This document shows, piece by piece, positions 1-8,642 of a stretch of DNA of 64,000 bases; positions within the stretch are counted from its first letter, which is position 1, and the number at the start of each line of letters is the position of its first letter. The notes under the pieces are model-generated. The model worked only from the letters and a program-made list of their open reading frames with translations, ran no database searches and was not told the origin of the DNA. The stretch covers positions 1 to 64,000 of the forward strand of contig DASTKH010000019.1 in assembly GCA_035716025.1 (NCBI GenBank), written 5' to 3'. Source of the DNA: JADGHE01 sp035716025 (GTDB lineage Bacteria; Pseudomonadota; Alphaproteobacteria; Rhizobiales; Xanthobacteraceae). The position numbers and the translations under genes were made by a program.

Positions 1-698
1 GGCGCGGCCGGGTCGTCGCGCTCGTCGGCGAGTCGGGCTCCGGCAAGTCCACGGTCGCCCGCTGCATCGCGCGCCTGATCGAGCCGGATTCCGGGGCGAT
101 CCTTGTCGAGGGCACGGACATCGCCAAACTGCCCGCGGCCGCCTTGCGACCGCACCGGCGCCGCGTGCAGATCGTCTTTCAGGATCCCTACCGGTCGCTC
201 AATCCGCGCCGCACGGTCGGCGCCGCGATCATCGAGGGCCCGATGAATTTCGGGCTGAGCCGCGAGGCGGCGCTTTCCCGCGCACGCGAACTGATGCGTC
301 TCGTCGACCTCGACCCCGAGGCGCTGTCGCGGTATCCGCATCAGTTCTCCGGCGGCCAACGCCAGCGCCTGTGCATCGCGCGCGCGCTCGCCATGGAGCC
401 GGAAGTCCTGATCGCCGACGAGGCGGTCTCGGCTCTCGACGTCTCGGTTCAGGCGCAGGTGCTGCAATTGCTCGACGATATTCGTCGGCGTTTCGATCTC
501 GCCGTGCTTTTCATCACCCACGACTTGCGGGTGGCCGCGCAGATCTGCGATCGCATCGTGGTGATGCAGAATGGAGCGGTCGTCGAGGAAGGGCCGACGA
601 GGGAAATGTTCCGCGCGCCACGCCATCCTTACACGCGCGCCCTTTTCGAGGCCGCGCCCGGCCGCGGTTTCGAATTCGGCCGGTTCGAGGAAGACTGA
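1..698 (+). CDS. Dipeptide/oligopeptide-type ABC transporter ATP-binding protein, 5' end outside window
   Basis: This is the nucleotide-binding subunit of a peptide/nickel-type ABC importer, acting at the cytoplasmic face of the inner membrane. The reading frame is open from base 3. A Walker A motif (GESGSGKST) appears within the first 50 bases, then a Q-loop (FQDP), the signature FSGGQRQR and a Walker B (VLIADEAVSALD). Most relatives have PT where this protein has AV after ADE. The C-terminal stretch RHPYTRALFEAAP matches the oligo_HPY tail that marks the DppF/OppF subfamily. Only the N-terminal strands before Walker A are missing. The CinA-family gene starts 10 bases after the stop. The transported substrate cannot be read from this subunit. 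The converging amidohydrolase/peptidase operon makes a peptide or amino-acid derivative plausible, which is inference. Confidence 0.93.
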   Translation, partial: RGRVVALVGESGSGKSTVARCIARLIEPDSGAILVEGTDIAKLPAAALRPHRRRVQIVFQDPYRSLNPRRTVGAAIIEGPMNFGLSREAALSRARELMRLVDLDPEALSRYPHQFSGGQRQRLCIARALAMEPEVLIADEAVSALDVSVQAQVLQLLDDIRRRFDLAVLFITHDLRVAAQICDRIVVMQNGAVVEEGPTREMFRAPRHPYTRALFEAAPGRGFEFGRFEED

Positions 699-707
699 GG
701 AAAACCG

Positions 708-1190
708 ATGCAAGAGCTGCTGCCGCTTGCCGAGAAGGCCGGCGCCCTGTTGAAGGAAAGGACACAGACCATCGTGGTCGCGGAGTCGGCGAGCGGCGGG
801 CTGATTGCGGCCGCCCTGCTCGCCGTCCCCGGCGCATCGGCCTATTTCGTTGGCGGCGCGGTGCTCTATACGCGCGCGGCGCATGCCTTGATGATCGAAC
901 TGACAGAGGAAGCGGTGGCCGGCCTGCGGCCGGCGACGGAAGCCCATACGCTCGCGGTGGCCCGTCACGCGCGCAAAAGGTTCGGCACAACCTGGTGCCT
1001 CGCCGAGCACGGGGCAGCGGGCCCGAGCGGAAACCGCTACGGCGATCCGCCCGGACATTCGGCGATCGCGCTCGCGGGGCCGGCCGAACGCACGCGCCTC
1101 GTCGAGACGGGACGCTCCGACCGGGCGGCGAATATGCACATTTTCGCCCGCAGCGCGCTGGAGCTGCTGGTCGAGGCTTTAGGCCGCTGA
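708..1190 (+). CDS. CinA C-terminal-domain family protein (PncC-like)
   Basis: This 160-residue protein corresponds to the stand-alone C-terminal domain of CinA, the PncC family of nicotinamide-mononucleotide amidohydrolases. The N-terminal stretch TIVVAESASGGLIAAALLAV aligns with the family hallmark, usually written AESCTGG, so the proposed nucleophile Ser27 is kept. The neighbouring Cys-Thr is replaced by Ala-Ser. The second family motif, normally GIAGPGGG, is also altered here to EHGAAGPSGN. Length matches single-domain members. It follows the ABC ATPase by 10 bases and probably shares its transcript. Because two motifs deviate, NMN deamidase activity is uncertain and a changed substrate is possible. 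Confidence 0.8.
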   Translation: MQELLPLAEKAGALLKERTQTIVVAESASGGLIAAALLAVPGASAYFVGGAVLYTRAAHALMIELTEEAVAGLRPATEAHTLAVARHARKRFGTTWCLAEHGAAGPSGNRYGDPPGHSAIALAGPAERTRLVETGRSDRAANMHIFARSALELLVEALGR

Positions 1191-1222
1191 CGGCTGCGCC
1201 CGGGGGGCGGCGCGGGATACGC

Positions 1223-2824
1223 TCACAGATCGTCTTCCGAGACCGCCTCGCTCCAGGGCATGTGCGGCTCTGTCGCGCCCAGATTCCGCCCGTCAATGCG
1301 CGCGACCGCTCCCGCGATCGTGAAATGCGCCGGATAGGCCGTCCGCTCGACCGCCAGCGTGTCGAACTTTGCCGCGAGCGCGGCGCGAACATCCTCCGGC
1401 AGATCGCGATCGACGACGACGCGCTCGCCGCCCGAGACGTCGACCCGCGGCGCGTGGAAGGCTTCCTCGAGTCCCATGCCCTTGGCCAGCATGACAAGAA
1501 GCTGAAAGACCGCAGGCATGATCTTGCGGCCGCCCGACCCGCCGATCGCCACGGACCGGCTCGGCCCAACCATGATGGCCGGACAATAATTGCAGAGCGC
1601 GCGTTTGCCGGGCGCCATGCTGTTGGGGCCGCCGGGACGCGGGTCGAACCAGTTGATGGCGTTGTTGAGCAGGATGCCGGTGGACGGTGACAGAAATCGC
1701 GAGCCGAAGATCGACAAGAGCGTCTGTGTCAGCGCCACCATGTTGCCCTCGCGGTCGACGACCGAAATGTGCGTGGTCGTGGACGTCGCGGCCGTGGTGG
1801 CGGTATCGCCCATATTCGCGAAGCGGTCGCTCCATGCCTCCCGCAACGCCTCGGTGATCGCCATAAAGGCCGTGCGGTCAAGCGGGCGCTCCGCGCCGGA
1901 CGGCGTCCAGCGCCGCGCGAGTTCCTCAAAAGCGCGGATCAACGTCGGTCCGCCCGAAAGCTCCGGCAGCACGCTGACGCGGTGGCCGTTGTGCTCGACG
2001 CTGCGCGGAGCGAGGACGCGCGGTTCGCACATCGCAAGGTCGGCCTTGGTGAGGCAACCGCCCGCGGCCCGGATATCCTCGACCAGCACGCGTCCCAACC
2101 CGCCGCCGTAGAGCGCCCGCGGTCCTTCCTCGGCGAGCACCGCGAGCGTCTTTCCGAGCGCCGGATTGGGCAGCCGCACGACCGGTTCGGGGGCGACCGC
2201 CGGCGGCGGCACGGGCGGGGTCCCGCCGGGCAGAAACACGCTGCGGCAGCCCGGATCGCGCGCAAGATGCGGCAGCGTCGTCGCGATTTCGAGCAGCATG
2301 TGCCAATCGACGACGCAGCCCTGCTCGGCCAATGGAATGGCTTGCGCCACGAGATCGCGCCACGGCTTGCGACCGAAGCGGCGATGCGCGGCGTGAACCC
2401 CCGCCACCGTCGTGGGCGCGCAGACGGCGGTCGCGCCTACCAGGTTGCGATCGTCCTTCACGCGCGGCCAACCGAAGAGATCGCCCGCATTGCCGCCGAC
2501 GACGGGATAATCCTTCGGATCGAGGGCCGCGGGCGCGCGCGCGCCAAAATCGACGACCGTGATCTCGCCGCTCGCGGCATCGCGCACCAGCATGGCCCCC
2601 GTGCCGCCGATGCCGCTCATCCACGGCTCCAGCACGCCCACCGCAAAGGAGGTGGCGACCGCAGCGTCGACGGCGTGACCGCCGTCGGCGAGGACGCGGG
2701 CGCCGATTTCGGAGGCGAGGCGGTTCTGGCTCACCACGATGCCGCCCGCCGATTCCGCCGGCGGCTTGCGCACGCGCTGGCGGAGCGAGAGGTTTGGCGA
2801 AAGCCCGGGTTTGCACGTCGTCAT
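1223..2824 (-). CDS. Gamma-glutamyltransferase family protein (no signal peptide)
   Basis: This is a 533-residue Ntn-hydrolase of the gamma-glutamyltranspeptidase family. The proenzyme cleaves itself before a threonine that becomes the small-subunit nucleophile. The cleavage motif is visible as TTTHISVVD, with Thr350 the likely nucleophile. It is followed by the family signatures LLNNAINWFDPRPGGPN, PGKRALCNYCPAI and IGGSGG. The N-terminal part carries the conserved DAAVATSFAVGVLEP and GIGGTG segments. Family members are usually periplasmic, but this start gives a polar N-terminus with no signal peptide, so a cytoplasmic enzyme is likely. Its ATG overlaps the stop of the upstream amidohydrolase gene in an ATGA junction, making it the last gene of a four-gene operon. 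The substrate is unknown; family members also include cephalosporin acylases. Confidence 0.9.
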   Translation of the reverse strand: MTTCKPGLSPNLSLRQRVRKPPAESAGGIVVSQNRLASEIGARVLADGGHAVDAAVATSFAVGVLEPWMSGIGGTGAMLVRDAASGEITVVDFGARAPAALDPKDYPVVGGNAGDLFGWPRVKDDRNLVGATAVCAPTTVAGVHAAHRRFGRKPWRDLVAQAIPLAEQGCVVDWHMLLEIATTLPHLARDPGCRSVFLPGGTPPVPPPAVAPEPVVRLPNPALGKTLAVLAEEGPRALYGGGLGRVLVEDIRAAGGCLTKADLAMCEPRVLAPRSVEHNGHRVSVLPELSGGPTLIRAFEELARRWTPSGAERPLDRTAFMAITEALREAWSDRFANMGDTATTAATSTTTHISVVDREGNMVALTQTLLSIFGSRFLSPSTGILLNNAINWFDPRPGGPNSMAPGKRALCNYCPAIMVGPSRSVAIGGSGGRKIMPAVFQLLVMLAKGMGLEEAFHAPRVDVSGGERVVVDRDLPEDVRAALAAKFDTLAVERTAYPAHFTIAGAVARIDGRNLGATEPHMPWSEAVSEDDL

Positions 2825-4110
2825 CGACCCTCCCCTTGGCCGGTCGCCCCGGCCCGCTCGGCAAGCCTCCGGTCGTAATCGAGCACCGCCTGCAGCAGCA
2901 CCTGCGCTCCCGCCGCACACTGCTCCTTGGAAGAAAACTCCGCTTCGTTGTGGCTGATGCCGCCTCGGCACGGAACGAAGACCATCGCGCTCGGCACGAC
3001 GCGCGCCGTGTAGGCCGCATCGTGCCCGGCCCCGGAGACGATGTCGCGCGACGAGAAGCCGCCCGCCGCCACGCCCGCCCGAACCGCGGCAATGCACTCC
3101 GGATCGAAGCGCACCGGCGCGGAGTCCGCGATCTTGTTCATCGTGACACCGAGGCCGAGCGGATCGCAGATTTCCGAGAGCGAAGCGACGAGCATCTGTT
3201 CCATGGCATCGAGAACACTGCTTTCCGGGTGGCGCAAGTCAATCGTGAAGAAAACCTCGCCCGGCACCACGTTACGAGAGTTCGGCTTCACCTGCATCAT
3301 GCCGACGGTGCCGACCGCGAGCGGCCCGTGGGCGTGGGCGATGGCGTCGATTCGGTCGGTGAGACGCGCCGCCCCGAGCAGGGCGTTTTTGCGCATATGC
3401 ATCGGGGTGGCGCCGGTGTGTGCGTCCTGCCCCGTCACCACGACCTCGTACCAACGCAAGCCCTGTACGCCGGTGACGACGCCGATCTCCTTGCCCTCCA
3501 TTTCGAGCAGCGGCCCTTGCTCAATGTGCAGTTCGAAAAATGCGGAAAGCGGATGCTGGCCGCACGGCTCCTCGCCGCGATAGCCGATCGCCCGAAGCGC
3601 CTCGTCGAGCGTGATGCCGTCCGGGTCGGTCCGGGTCGCCGCGAATTCGCGCGTGAACACGCCCGAGAAGACGCCGGACGCCGTCATCGAGGGCGCAAAG
3701 CGCGCGCCTTCCTCGTTTGTCCAGTTGACGATTTCGAGCGGGGCATAGGTTTCATAGCCCGCTTCGATCAACGTCCGCATCGCTTCGAGAGCGGCCAGCA
3801 CGCCGAGCGCGCCATCGAACTTGCCGCCTGTCGGCTGCGTATCGAGGTGGCTCCCGAAGCCGATCGGCGGCACGTCACGCTGCCCCGCCCGGCGGGCGAA
3901 CATGGTGCCCATGTCGTCGACCGTGACCGTGAGGCCGAGCGCCTCGCACTGGCCCCTGAACCAGTCGCGGACCTTGCGATCGAGGTCCGTCAGGGTCAGC
4001 CGGCAGACGCCGCCCTTCGGCGTTGCGCCGATCTTGGCGGTCTCCATCAGGTCCGACCAAAGCCGCTCGGCATCGATCACGAGGTTGCGCATTGGCGAAG
4101 GCCCGATCAT
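2821..4110 (-). CDS. M20-family Zn-dependent amidohydrolase (N-carbamoyl-L-amino acid hydrolase / allantoate amidohydrolase type)
   Basis: This 429-residue enzyme is expected to hydrolyse N-carbamoyl or ureido groups using two metal ions. Diagnostic motifs are GSHLDTQPTGGKFDGALGVL (metal-ligand His and Asp), NEEGARFAPSMTASGVF (metal-ligand Glu) and ELHIEQGPLLE. Together these are typical of the hydantoinase/carbamoylase branch of M20. A dimerisation domain begins after GVVTGVQGLRWYEV. I chose the ATG at 4110 because it forms an ATGA overlap with the stop of the upstream flavin oxidoreductase gene; another ATG lies six codons in. Its own stop overlaps the start of the gamma-glutamyltransferase gene. 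Allantoate, beta-ureidopropionate and N-carbamoyl amino acids cannot be told apart from sequence alone. Confidence 0.92.
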   Translation of the reverse strand: MIGPSPMRNLVIDAERLWSDLMETAKIGATPKGGVCRLTLTDLDRKVRDWFRGQCEALGLTVTVDDMGTMFARRAGQRDVPPIGFGSHLDTQPTGGKFDGALGVLAALEAMRTLIEAGYETYAPLEIVNWTNEEGARFAPSMTASGVFSGVFTREFAATRTDPDGITLDEALRAIGYRGEEPCGQHPLSAFFELHIEQGPLLEMEGKEIGVVTGVQGLRWYEVVVTGQDAHTGATPMHMRKNALLGAARLTDRIDAIAHAHGPLAVGTVGMMQVKPNSRNVVPGEVFFTIDLRHPESSVLDAMEQMLVASLSEICDPLGLGVTMNKIADSAPVRFDPECIAAVRAGVAAGGFSSRDIVSGAGHDAAYTARVVPSAMVFVPCRGGISHNEAEFSSKEQCAAGAQVLLQAVLDYDRRLAERAGATGQGEGR

Positions 4111-5222
4111 GCACGCGGCTGCGCGACGCCCTGCCACAACGCGCGACTGACGCGCAGATATTGGTTCGGCCGCTCGACCTCCGCCCCGAGCTGCCGTGCC
4201 GCCTCCCACGCCCAGTGCGGATCGTCGAGGAAGGCGCGGCCGATCGCCACCAAATCGGCCTTGCCGGCGGCGACGATGTCTTCCGCCTGCTGCGGGGAGG
4301 TGATGAGCCCCACCGCCCGCGTCGCAATGCCCGCCTCGCGGCGAATGCGTTCCGCCGCCGGCACGTTGTAGCCCGGCGCGGTCGGAGTGCGGATGTCGGC
4401 CTGCGCGCCCCCCGATGAAACGCAGACGAAATCGAGTCCCGCCTCCTTGAGGCCGCGCGCGAAATCTACCGCATCGTCCGTCGTCAGTCCGCCCTCCGCC
4501 CAGTCGCTGCCGGTGATGCGCGCGCCGACGGGAATGCCGCGCGGAACGGCCGCGCGGACTTCGGCGGCCAGGTCGAACAGATAACGCCAGCCGGCTTGAC
4601 GGCCCGGGCCATACTCGTCGTTGCGTTGGTTCGATATGGGCGTCTGAATGGAGTGCAGCATGTAGCCGTGCGCCATGTGGAGTTCGATCTCGTCGAAACC
4701 GATGCGCACGGCGCGTCTTGCCGCCGCCACGAAGAGTTCCGGAAGCCGCGCGAAGTCCTTTGCGGTCATTTCCCGCGGCGCGGGCCAGTCTCTTCCGTGC
4801 GGAATGGGTGACGGCCCCATGGTCTCCCAGGGCTCGTCGCTGCCTGCACCGTTCGGCTTCAGTCCCTTGCCGCCCTCCCAGGGACGCTGGCTCGAGGCCT
4901 TGCGACCGGCATGCGCGAGCTGAATGCCGAATTTCGATTTGCCGATGCGCTTGCAATGGCGGATGACGCGCTCGAGCGCAGCCTCGTTTGCGTCATTGTA
5001 GAGGCCGAGACACCCATGCGTGATGCGGCCCTGCCGTTCGACATGGGTGGCTTCGATGACGACGAGCCCGGCACCGGAATTCGCCAGCATACCGAGATGG
5101 GTCATGTGCCAGTCGCTCGCACAGCCGTCATTGGCGCTGTACTGGCACATGGGCGCGACGACGATGCGATTCCTGAGTTCGAGATCGGCAAGCTTGATCG
5201 GAGAGAACAGAGCGCTGGTCAT
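4107..5222 (-). CDS. NADH:flavin oxidoreductase, old yellow enzyme family (YqjM-like)
   Basis: This 371-residue TIM-barrel FMN enzyme reduces activated C=C bonds with NAD(P)H. The start region NRIVVAPMCQYSA carries the cysteine that YqjM-type enzymes use to tune the flavin. QLAHAGRKAS and LHMAHGYMLHSI hold the substrate-binding and FMN-binding His and Tyr positions. The C-terminal ADLVAIGRAFLDDPHWAW is the usual phosphate-binding end. The ATG at 5222 is chosen; a GTG lies two codons further upstream. It sits between an M20 peptidase gene (gap of about 36 bases) and the amidohydrolase gene (ATGA overlap). This suggests one step of a catabolic pathway that removes a double bond from a nitrogenous compound, which is inference. 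Confidence 0.93.
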   Translation of the reverse strand: MTSALFSPIKLADLELRNRIVVAPMCQYSANDGCASDWHMTHLGMLANSGAGLVVIEATHVERQGRITHGCLGLYNDANEAALERVIRHCKRIGKSKFGIQLAHAGRKASSQRPWEGGKGLKPNGAGSDEPWETMGPSPIPHGRDWPAPREMTAKDFARLPELFVAAARRAVRIGFDEIELHMAHGYMLHSIQTPISNQRNDEYGPGRQAGWRYLFDLAAEVRAAVPRGIPVGARITGSDWAEGGLTTDDAVDFARGLKEAGLDFVCVSSGGAQADIRTPTAPGYNVPAAERIRREAGIATRAVGLITSPQQAEDIVAAGKADLVAIGRAFLDDPHWAWEAARQLGAEVERPNQYLRVSRALWQGVAQPRA

Positions 5223-5258
5223 GGTCACGTCGAGGGGCTGAGGATCAGTGGGGATTGT

Positions 5259-6434
5259 TCAGGCGGCGCCAAGGCGCAGGATCGCAAGCGCGAGCGCCTG
5301 CGCGCGCGGCACCAGAGTGTCGATCTCGAGATATTCTTCCGGGCTGTGCGCCTTCCCGCCCACCGGCCCGACCGCGCAGATGGTCGGCGCGCCGGTTGCC
5401 GCCGCAAACCCGGAGTCCGCGCAACCGCCCGTGAACTGGCTTTGCACCGGGTGGTTGAGCGACGCGCTGCACGCCGCGTAGTGCTCGAACAAGGCGTGCG
5501 ATTGCGGCGTCGGTACGAGGGGCAGGAATTCGCCGGTGATTTCCAGTTGTGCGCTCGTGCCTACGAGGAAGCTCGTCTCGACGATACGGCGAATGGCCGT
5601 CATCGCGGCCTCGCGATCGGCCGGTGTCACGAAGCGCAGATCGACCTCGGCTTGCGCGGAGGGGGCGACGGTGTTGACGGTCTGCCCGCCTGCGATCGTT
5701 CCGACATTCACGGTCGTTCCCTTTTCGAGGTCGGTGAGGCCGTGCAACGCGATGATCTTGCGCGCCAGCTCCTCGATCGCACTGATGCCCTCGCGGAAAT
5801 TGGCCCCGGAATGGGCCGCTTTTCCGGTGACGGAAAGGCGCATGAACACGCCGCCCTTGCGGCCCGTCACGACCCCGTTCTCGGGCCGGCCCGGCTCCGA
5901 ATTGAACACGGCGCGGGCACGGCGCGCCTCCGCCTCGATGATCGGACGGCAGGCCGGCGAGCCGATCTCCTCGTCGCTCGTGAAGAGACCCACCACCGGG
6001 CCGGGCAAGGCCCCTGACCGCTTGAGGGCCGCAAGCACGAAAGCGTTCATCACGAGTCCCGCCTTCATGTCGCAGACGCCCGGGCCGTAGGCCTTGCCGT
6101 TCTCGATGCGGAAGGGCCGGCGCGACGGCTCTCCCCTGGGAAACACCGTGTCCCGATGCCCCATCAGCAGGATGGTGCTGTTGGTCCCGCCCGCAGTGCC
6201 GTCGGCGACGGTCGCCCGCAACGCGTCCCCGAAGCGCGCGTTGGGGATGGTCTCGCAGGCGATTCCCTGGCTTTCGAGGAAGCTTCGAAGCTGCCCCCCG
6301 ACGGCGTCGACGCCCGCCTTGTCGTAGCTGCCGCCGTCCGTGTTGACGAGCCTCTCCAGCAGGGCGAGCATCGCCCCGCGCTGATCCGCAAGCCATGCAA
6401 GGGCCGCGCCCTCCGCCTGCACCCTCTCAGACAT
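5259..6434 (-). CDS. M20-family metallopeptidase (glutamate carboxypeptidase-like)
   Basis: This 391-residue co-catalytic zinc peptidase resembles carboxypeptidase G2. The metal-binding series is visible: MGHRDTVFPRGEP (His and the following Asp), GVCDMKAGLVMN (bridging Asp), TSDEEIGSPA (catalytic Glu pair) and FNSEPGRPENGVV. The dimerisation domain with GKAAHSGANFREGISAIEE follows. No signal peptide is visible, so it is probably cytoplasmic. It is the first gene of the operon that continues with the old yellow enzyme, the amidohydrolase and the gamma-glutamyltransferase. The set suggests uptake and dismantling of N-acylated or gamma-glutamyl-type compounds. Exact specificity is unknown. Confidence 0.92.
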   Translation of the reverse strand: MSERVQAEGAALAWLADQRGAMLALLERLVNTDGGSYDKAGVDAVGGQLRSFLESQGIACETIPNARFGDALRATVADGTAGGTNSTILLMGHRDTVFPRGEPSRRPFRIENGKAYGPGVCDMKAGLVMNAFVLAALKRSGALPGPVVGLFTSDEEIGSPACRPIIEAEARRARAVFNSEPGRPENGVVTGRKGGVFMRLSVTGKAAHSGANFREGISAIEELARKIIALHGLTDLEKGTTVNVGTIAGGQTVNTVAPSAQAEVDLRFVTPADREAAMTAIRRIVETSFLVGTSAQLEITGEFLPLVPTPQSHALFEHYAACSASLNHPVQSQFTGGCADSGFAAATGAPTICAVGPVGGKAHSPEEYLEIDTLVPRAQALALAILRLGAA

Positions 6435-6602
6435 CGCTTAGACCTGTTCCGTAACCGACCGGGCCACGAGTTTGAGCACGACGGGGGGCGCTCCTCAAGC
6501 GTCCTCACGCAACGGAACAATTAACTCGTGTCCGCCTTCTTTCGGACAAGGAGCCGTTGGTTGATAGAGGTGGGAGCGACGTCCCACTCCAGGAGAGACT
6601 GC

Positions 6603-7577
6603 ATGCCGAAGCTGGGTTTCGCCTTGCCGGGCGCAGCCGCGCTCGCCTTGGGCGTTCTGACGGCGACAACGCCCGTTGTCGCCCAACAAGCGGGGACGGC
6701 GCCCCCGCAAGCGACATCGCCGTCTTCGTCGCGCGACACGGCCTCGCCAGGCCGCCAGAACAGCGGACAAACCGATCGGGACCGCCGCGAGTTCGGCCGC
6801 CGCGACGAGGATGAGGACCGCCCCCGCGCGCGCCGCCCGCGCGAGGACGATGACGATTGGCGCGGACACCGCATGATGGGTGAGCGTCGCGGTATGATGG
6901 GCGAACAGCGCGGTATGATGGGCGAGCATCGCGCTATGATGGGGCCGCGCATGATGGAGCGCCTCTGCGGGCCGCGCGGCGAGCGCGTCATGAGCTTCAT
7001 GCTCGACCGGCTGGAACGGATTACGCAGCCGACCGACGCGCAGAAGCCCGCCTTCGACAAGCTCAAGGAGGCCGCAGCCCGCGCGCGGGAGACGATCCAG
7101 CAAGCCTGTCCCGACGGTCCTCGGCCGGTAACCCCTCCCGGCAGGCTTGCGGCCGCGGAACGCCATCTCGAGGCCATGCTGGCCGGAGTGCGCCTGCTGC
7201 GGCCCCCACTCGAGGAGTACTATGGATCCTTGAGCGAAGAGCAGAAGGCGCGTCTCTACATGCACCAGGGCCGCCGCTGGCGCGAACGGGACGACTGGCG
7301 CGATCGGCGCGGCTGGCACCGGTACGAACGGCATCATCACCATCACGGCTGGCGCGATCGGGATGAGGATGACGATCGCCGCGGATGGCGCCGGGACGAC
7401 GACGATCGCGGCAGCCTGCGCGGCCGCGACCGCGACGAAGACCGACCCGGCGGGCGACGCGGCGAGCGGGATCGCGACGGCTACGACGGGAGTGACGACA
7501 CCGGGTCGGCCCCCGCGCGTGAGCGCGACGACCGGGACAGCGACGGCTGGCCGGACGATTGGCGCGGGCGGTCCTGA
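6603..7577 (+). CDS. Exported LTXXQ-motif (Spy/CpxP-like) protein with Arg/Asp-rich tail
   Basis: This 324-residue protein starts with a clear Sec signal (LGFALPGAAALALGVLTATT) ending near VVAQQA. The chosen ATG follows AGGAGAGA at 6591-6598; an upstream in-frame start at 6528 would bury the signal. The middle contains two LTXXQ-like elements, ITQPTDAQKPAFD and YGSLSEEQKARLY, as in the periplasmic chaperones Spy and CpxP. Before them lies a methionine-rich block with MMGE repeated several times (about 6890-6960). Roughly the last 110 residues are an unusual Arg/Asp/Gly/His-rich low-complexity tail, including HHHHH. A periplasmic chaperone or metal-related role is plausible. The tail is not part of classical Spy. 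Confidence 0.8.
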   Translation: MPKLGFALPGAAALALGVLTATTPVVAQQAGTAPPQATSPSSSRDTASPGRQNSGQTDRDRREFGRRDEDEDRPRARRPREDDDDWRGHRMMGERRGMMGEQRGMMGEHRAMMGPRMMERLCGPRGERVMSFMLDRLERITQPTDAQKPAFDKLKEAAARARETIQQACPDGPRPVTPPGRLAAAERHLEAMLAGVRLLRPPLEEYYGSLSEEQKARLYMHQGRRWRERDDWRDRRGWHRYERHHHHHGWRDRDEDDDRRGWRRDDDDRGSLRGRDRDEDRPGGRRGERDRDGYDGSDDTGSAPARERDDRDSDGWPDDWRGRS

Positions 7578-7597
7578 TCCTCCCTTGACCGCAATCA

Positions 7598-7625
7598 AGA
7601 AGGCGCGAGCGCAGCCGCGCCTTCT
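7598..7625. terminator. Perfect 10-bp hairpin between convergent genes, candidate bidirectional terminator
   Basis: AGAAGGCGCG and CGCGCCTTCT form a perfect 10-bp stem with an 8-base loop. It lies 20 bases after the LTXXQ gene and 30 bases after the end of the Bug-type gene on the other strand. There is no long T tract, so it may act with Rho or simply protect 3' ends. Confidence 0.55.
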
Positions 7626-7655
7626 CAACCGCCTTCCCGACCCGCGTGCGACGGG

Positions 7656-8642
7656 TCAATTCAACTCGACCGGGACCTCCTGGACGGTCTTGCGCCACTT
7701 CGCCATTTCGGTCTTCAGCCACGCCTGCGTCGCTTCGATCGACTCCGCGGGGAAGATATCCGTGCCTGTCTTGGCAGCAGCCGCCTTGACTTCGGGATCC
7801 TTCACGGCATCGGTGAAGGCCTTGTAGAGCATGTCGATGATCTCCTTCGGCGTGCCGTTGGGTGCAAACAGCGCCGACCAGTTGCCGGTGCCGACGTCGG
7901 GATAGCCGAGTTCCGCGAAGGTCGGATACTCCTTGAAGCCCTCGAGCCGGGTCGTGACGTTTGAAAGCACCCGTACCGTGCCGGCCTTCACCTGAGGAAT
8001 GGTGATGGGCGTGCTGAGCAGCGTGACATTCACCTCGCCGTTCACGATGCCTTTCACCATTTCCCCCGCCCCACCCTTGTAGGGAATGTGGATCATGTCG
8101 AGCCCGGCGCGCTTGGCAAGCAAGGCGGTGTCGAAATGCGGAAAGCTGCCGATCCCGGAGCTTGCGTAGCGAACCTTGCCGGGATTTTTCTTCGTATAGT
8201 CGATGAATTCCTTGAACGTCTTTGCCGGAAAGGCCGCGTTGGCCAGGAAGACGTTCGGCGTGACGAGGAGCCGGGCGACCGGTACGATGTCCTTGTCGAA
8301 ATCGAAGGTGAGCTTCTTCGCGAAGAGAACCGGCGTAATACAGTTCGTCGTCACGTTACCGATCATCAGCGTGTAGCCGTCAGGCTTGGCGTGCGCGAGT
8401 TCTTCGAGCGAGATGATGCCGCCCGCGCCGGGTTTGTTCTCGATGACGATGCTCGCCCCGAGCGGAATCTTCGCCTTTTCGGAGAGCAGCCGGGCTGCGT
8501 AGTCCGTCGCGCCGCCGGGCGCGTACGGGACGAGGATCTTGATCGGCTTGGAGGGGTATTTCTCCTGCGCCGATGCCGGTCCGCTTGCAAGTCCCGCGGC
8601 CACAAGAACAGCCGCCGCCAGTATCCACCCCGTTCGTCTCAT
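7656..8642 (-). CDS. Tripartite tricarboxylate transporter substrate-binding protein (Bug/TctC family)
   Basis: This 328-residue periplasmic binding protein starts with the signal peptide MRRTGWILAAAVLVAAGLAS, cleaved near ASA-QEKYP. The mature N-terminus YPSKPIKILVPYAPGGATD and the segment ENKPGAGGIISLEELAHAKPDGYTL are hallmarks of the Bug family. Its members bind carboxylates, amides or aromatic acids. A GGGAGG ribosome-binding site lies 7-8 bases before the ATG. No TctA/TctB membrane partners are nearby, which is common for orphan Bug genes. The ligand is unknown. Confidence 0.94.
   Translation of the reverse strand: MRRTGWILAAAVLVAAGLASGPASAQEKYPSKPIKILVPYAPGGATDYAARLLSEKAKIPLGASIVIENKPGAGGIISLEELAHAKPDGYTLMIGNVTTNCITPVLFAKKLTFDFDKDIVPVARLLVTPNVFLANAAFPAKTFKEFIDYTKKNPGKVRYASSGIGSFPHFDTALLAKRAGLDMIHIPYKGGAGEMVKGIVNGEVNVTLLSTPITIPQVKAGTVRVLSNVTTRLEGFKEYPTFAELGYPDVGTGNWSALFAPNGTPKEIIDMLYKAFTDAVKDPEVKAAAAKTGTDIFPAESIEATQAWLKTEMAKWRKTVQEVPVELN

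Noticed and set aside
371..4371. Several long overlapping frames over the amidohydrolase operon
   Set aside because: They are Arg-rich shadows of genes with clear catalytic motifs, have no ribosome-binding sites and no recognisable domains.
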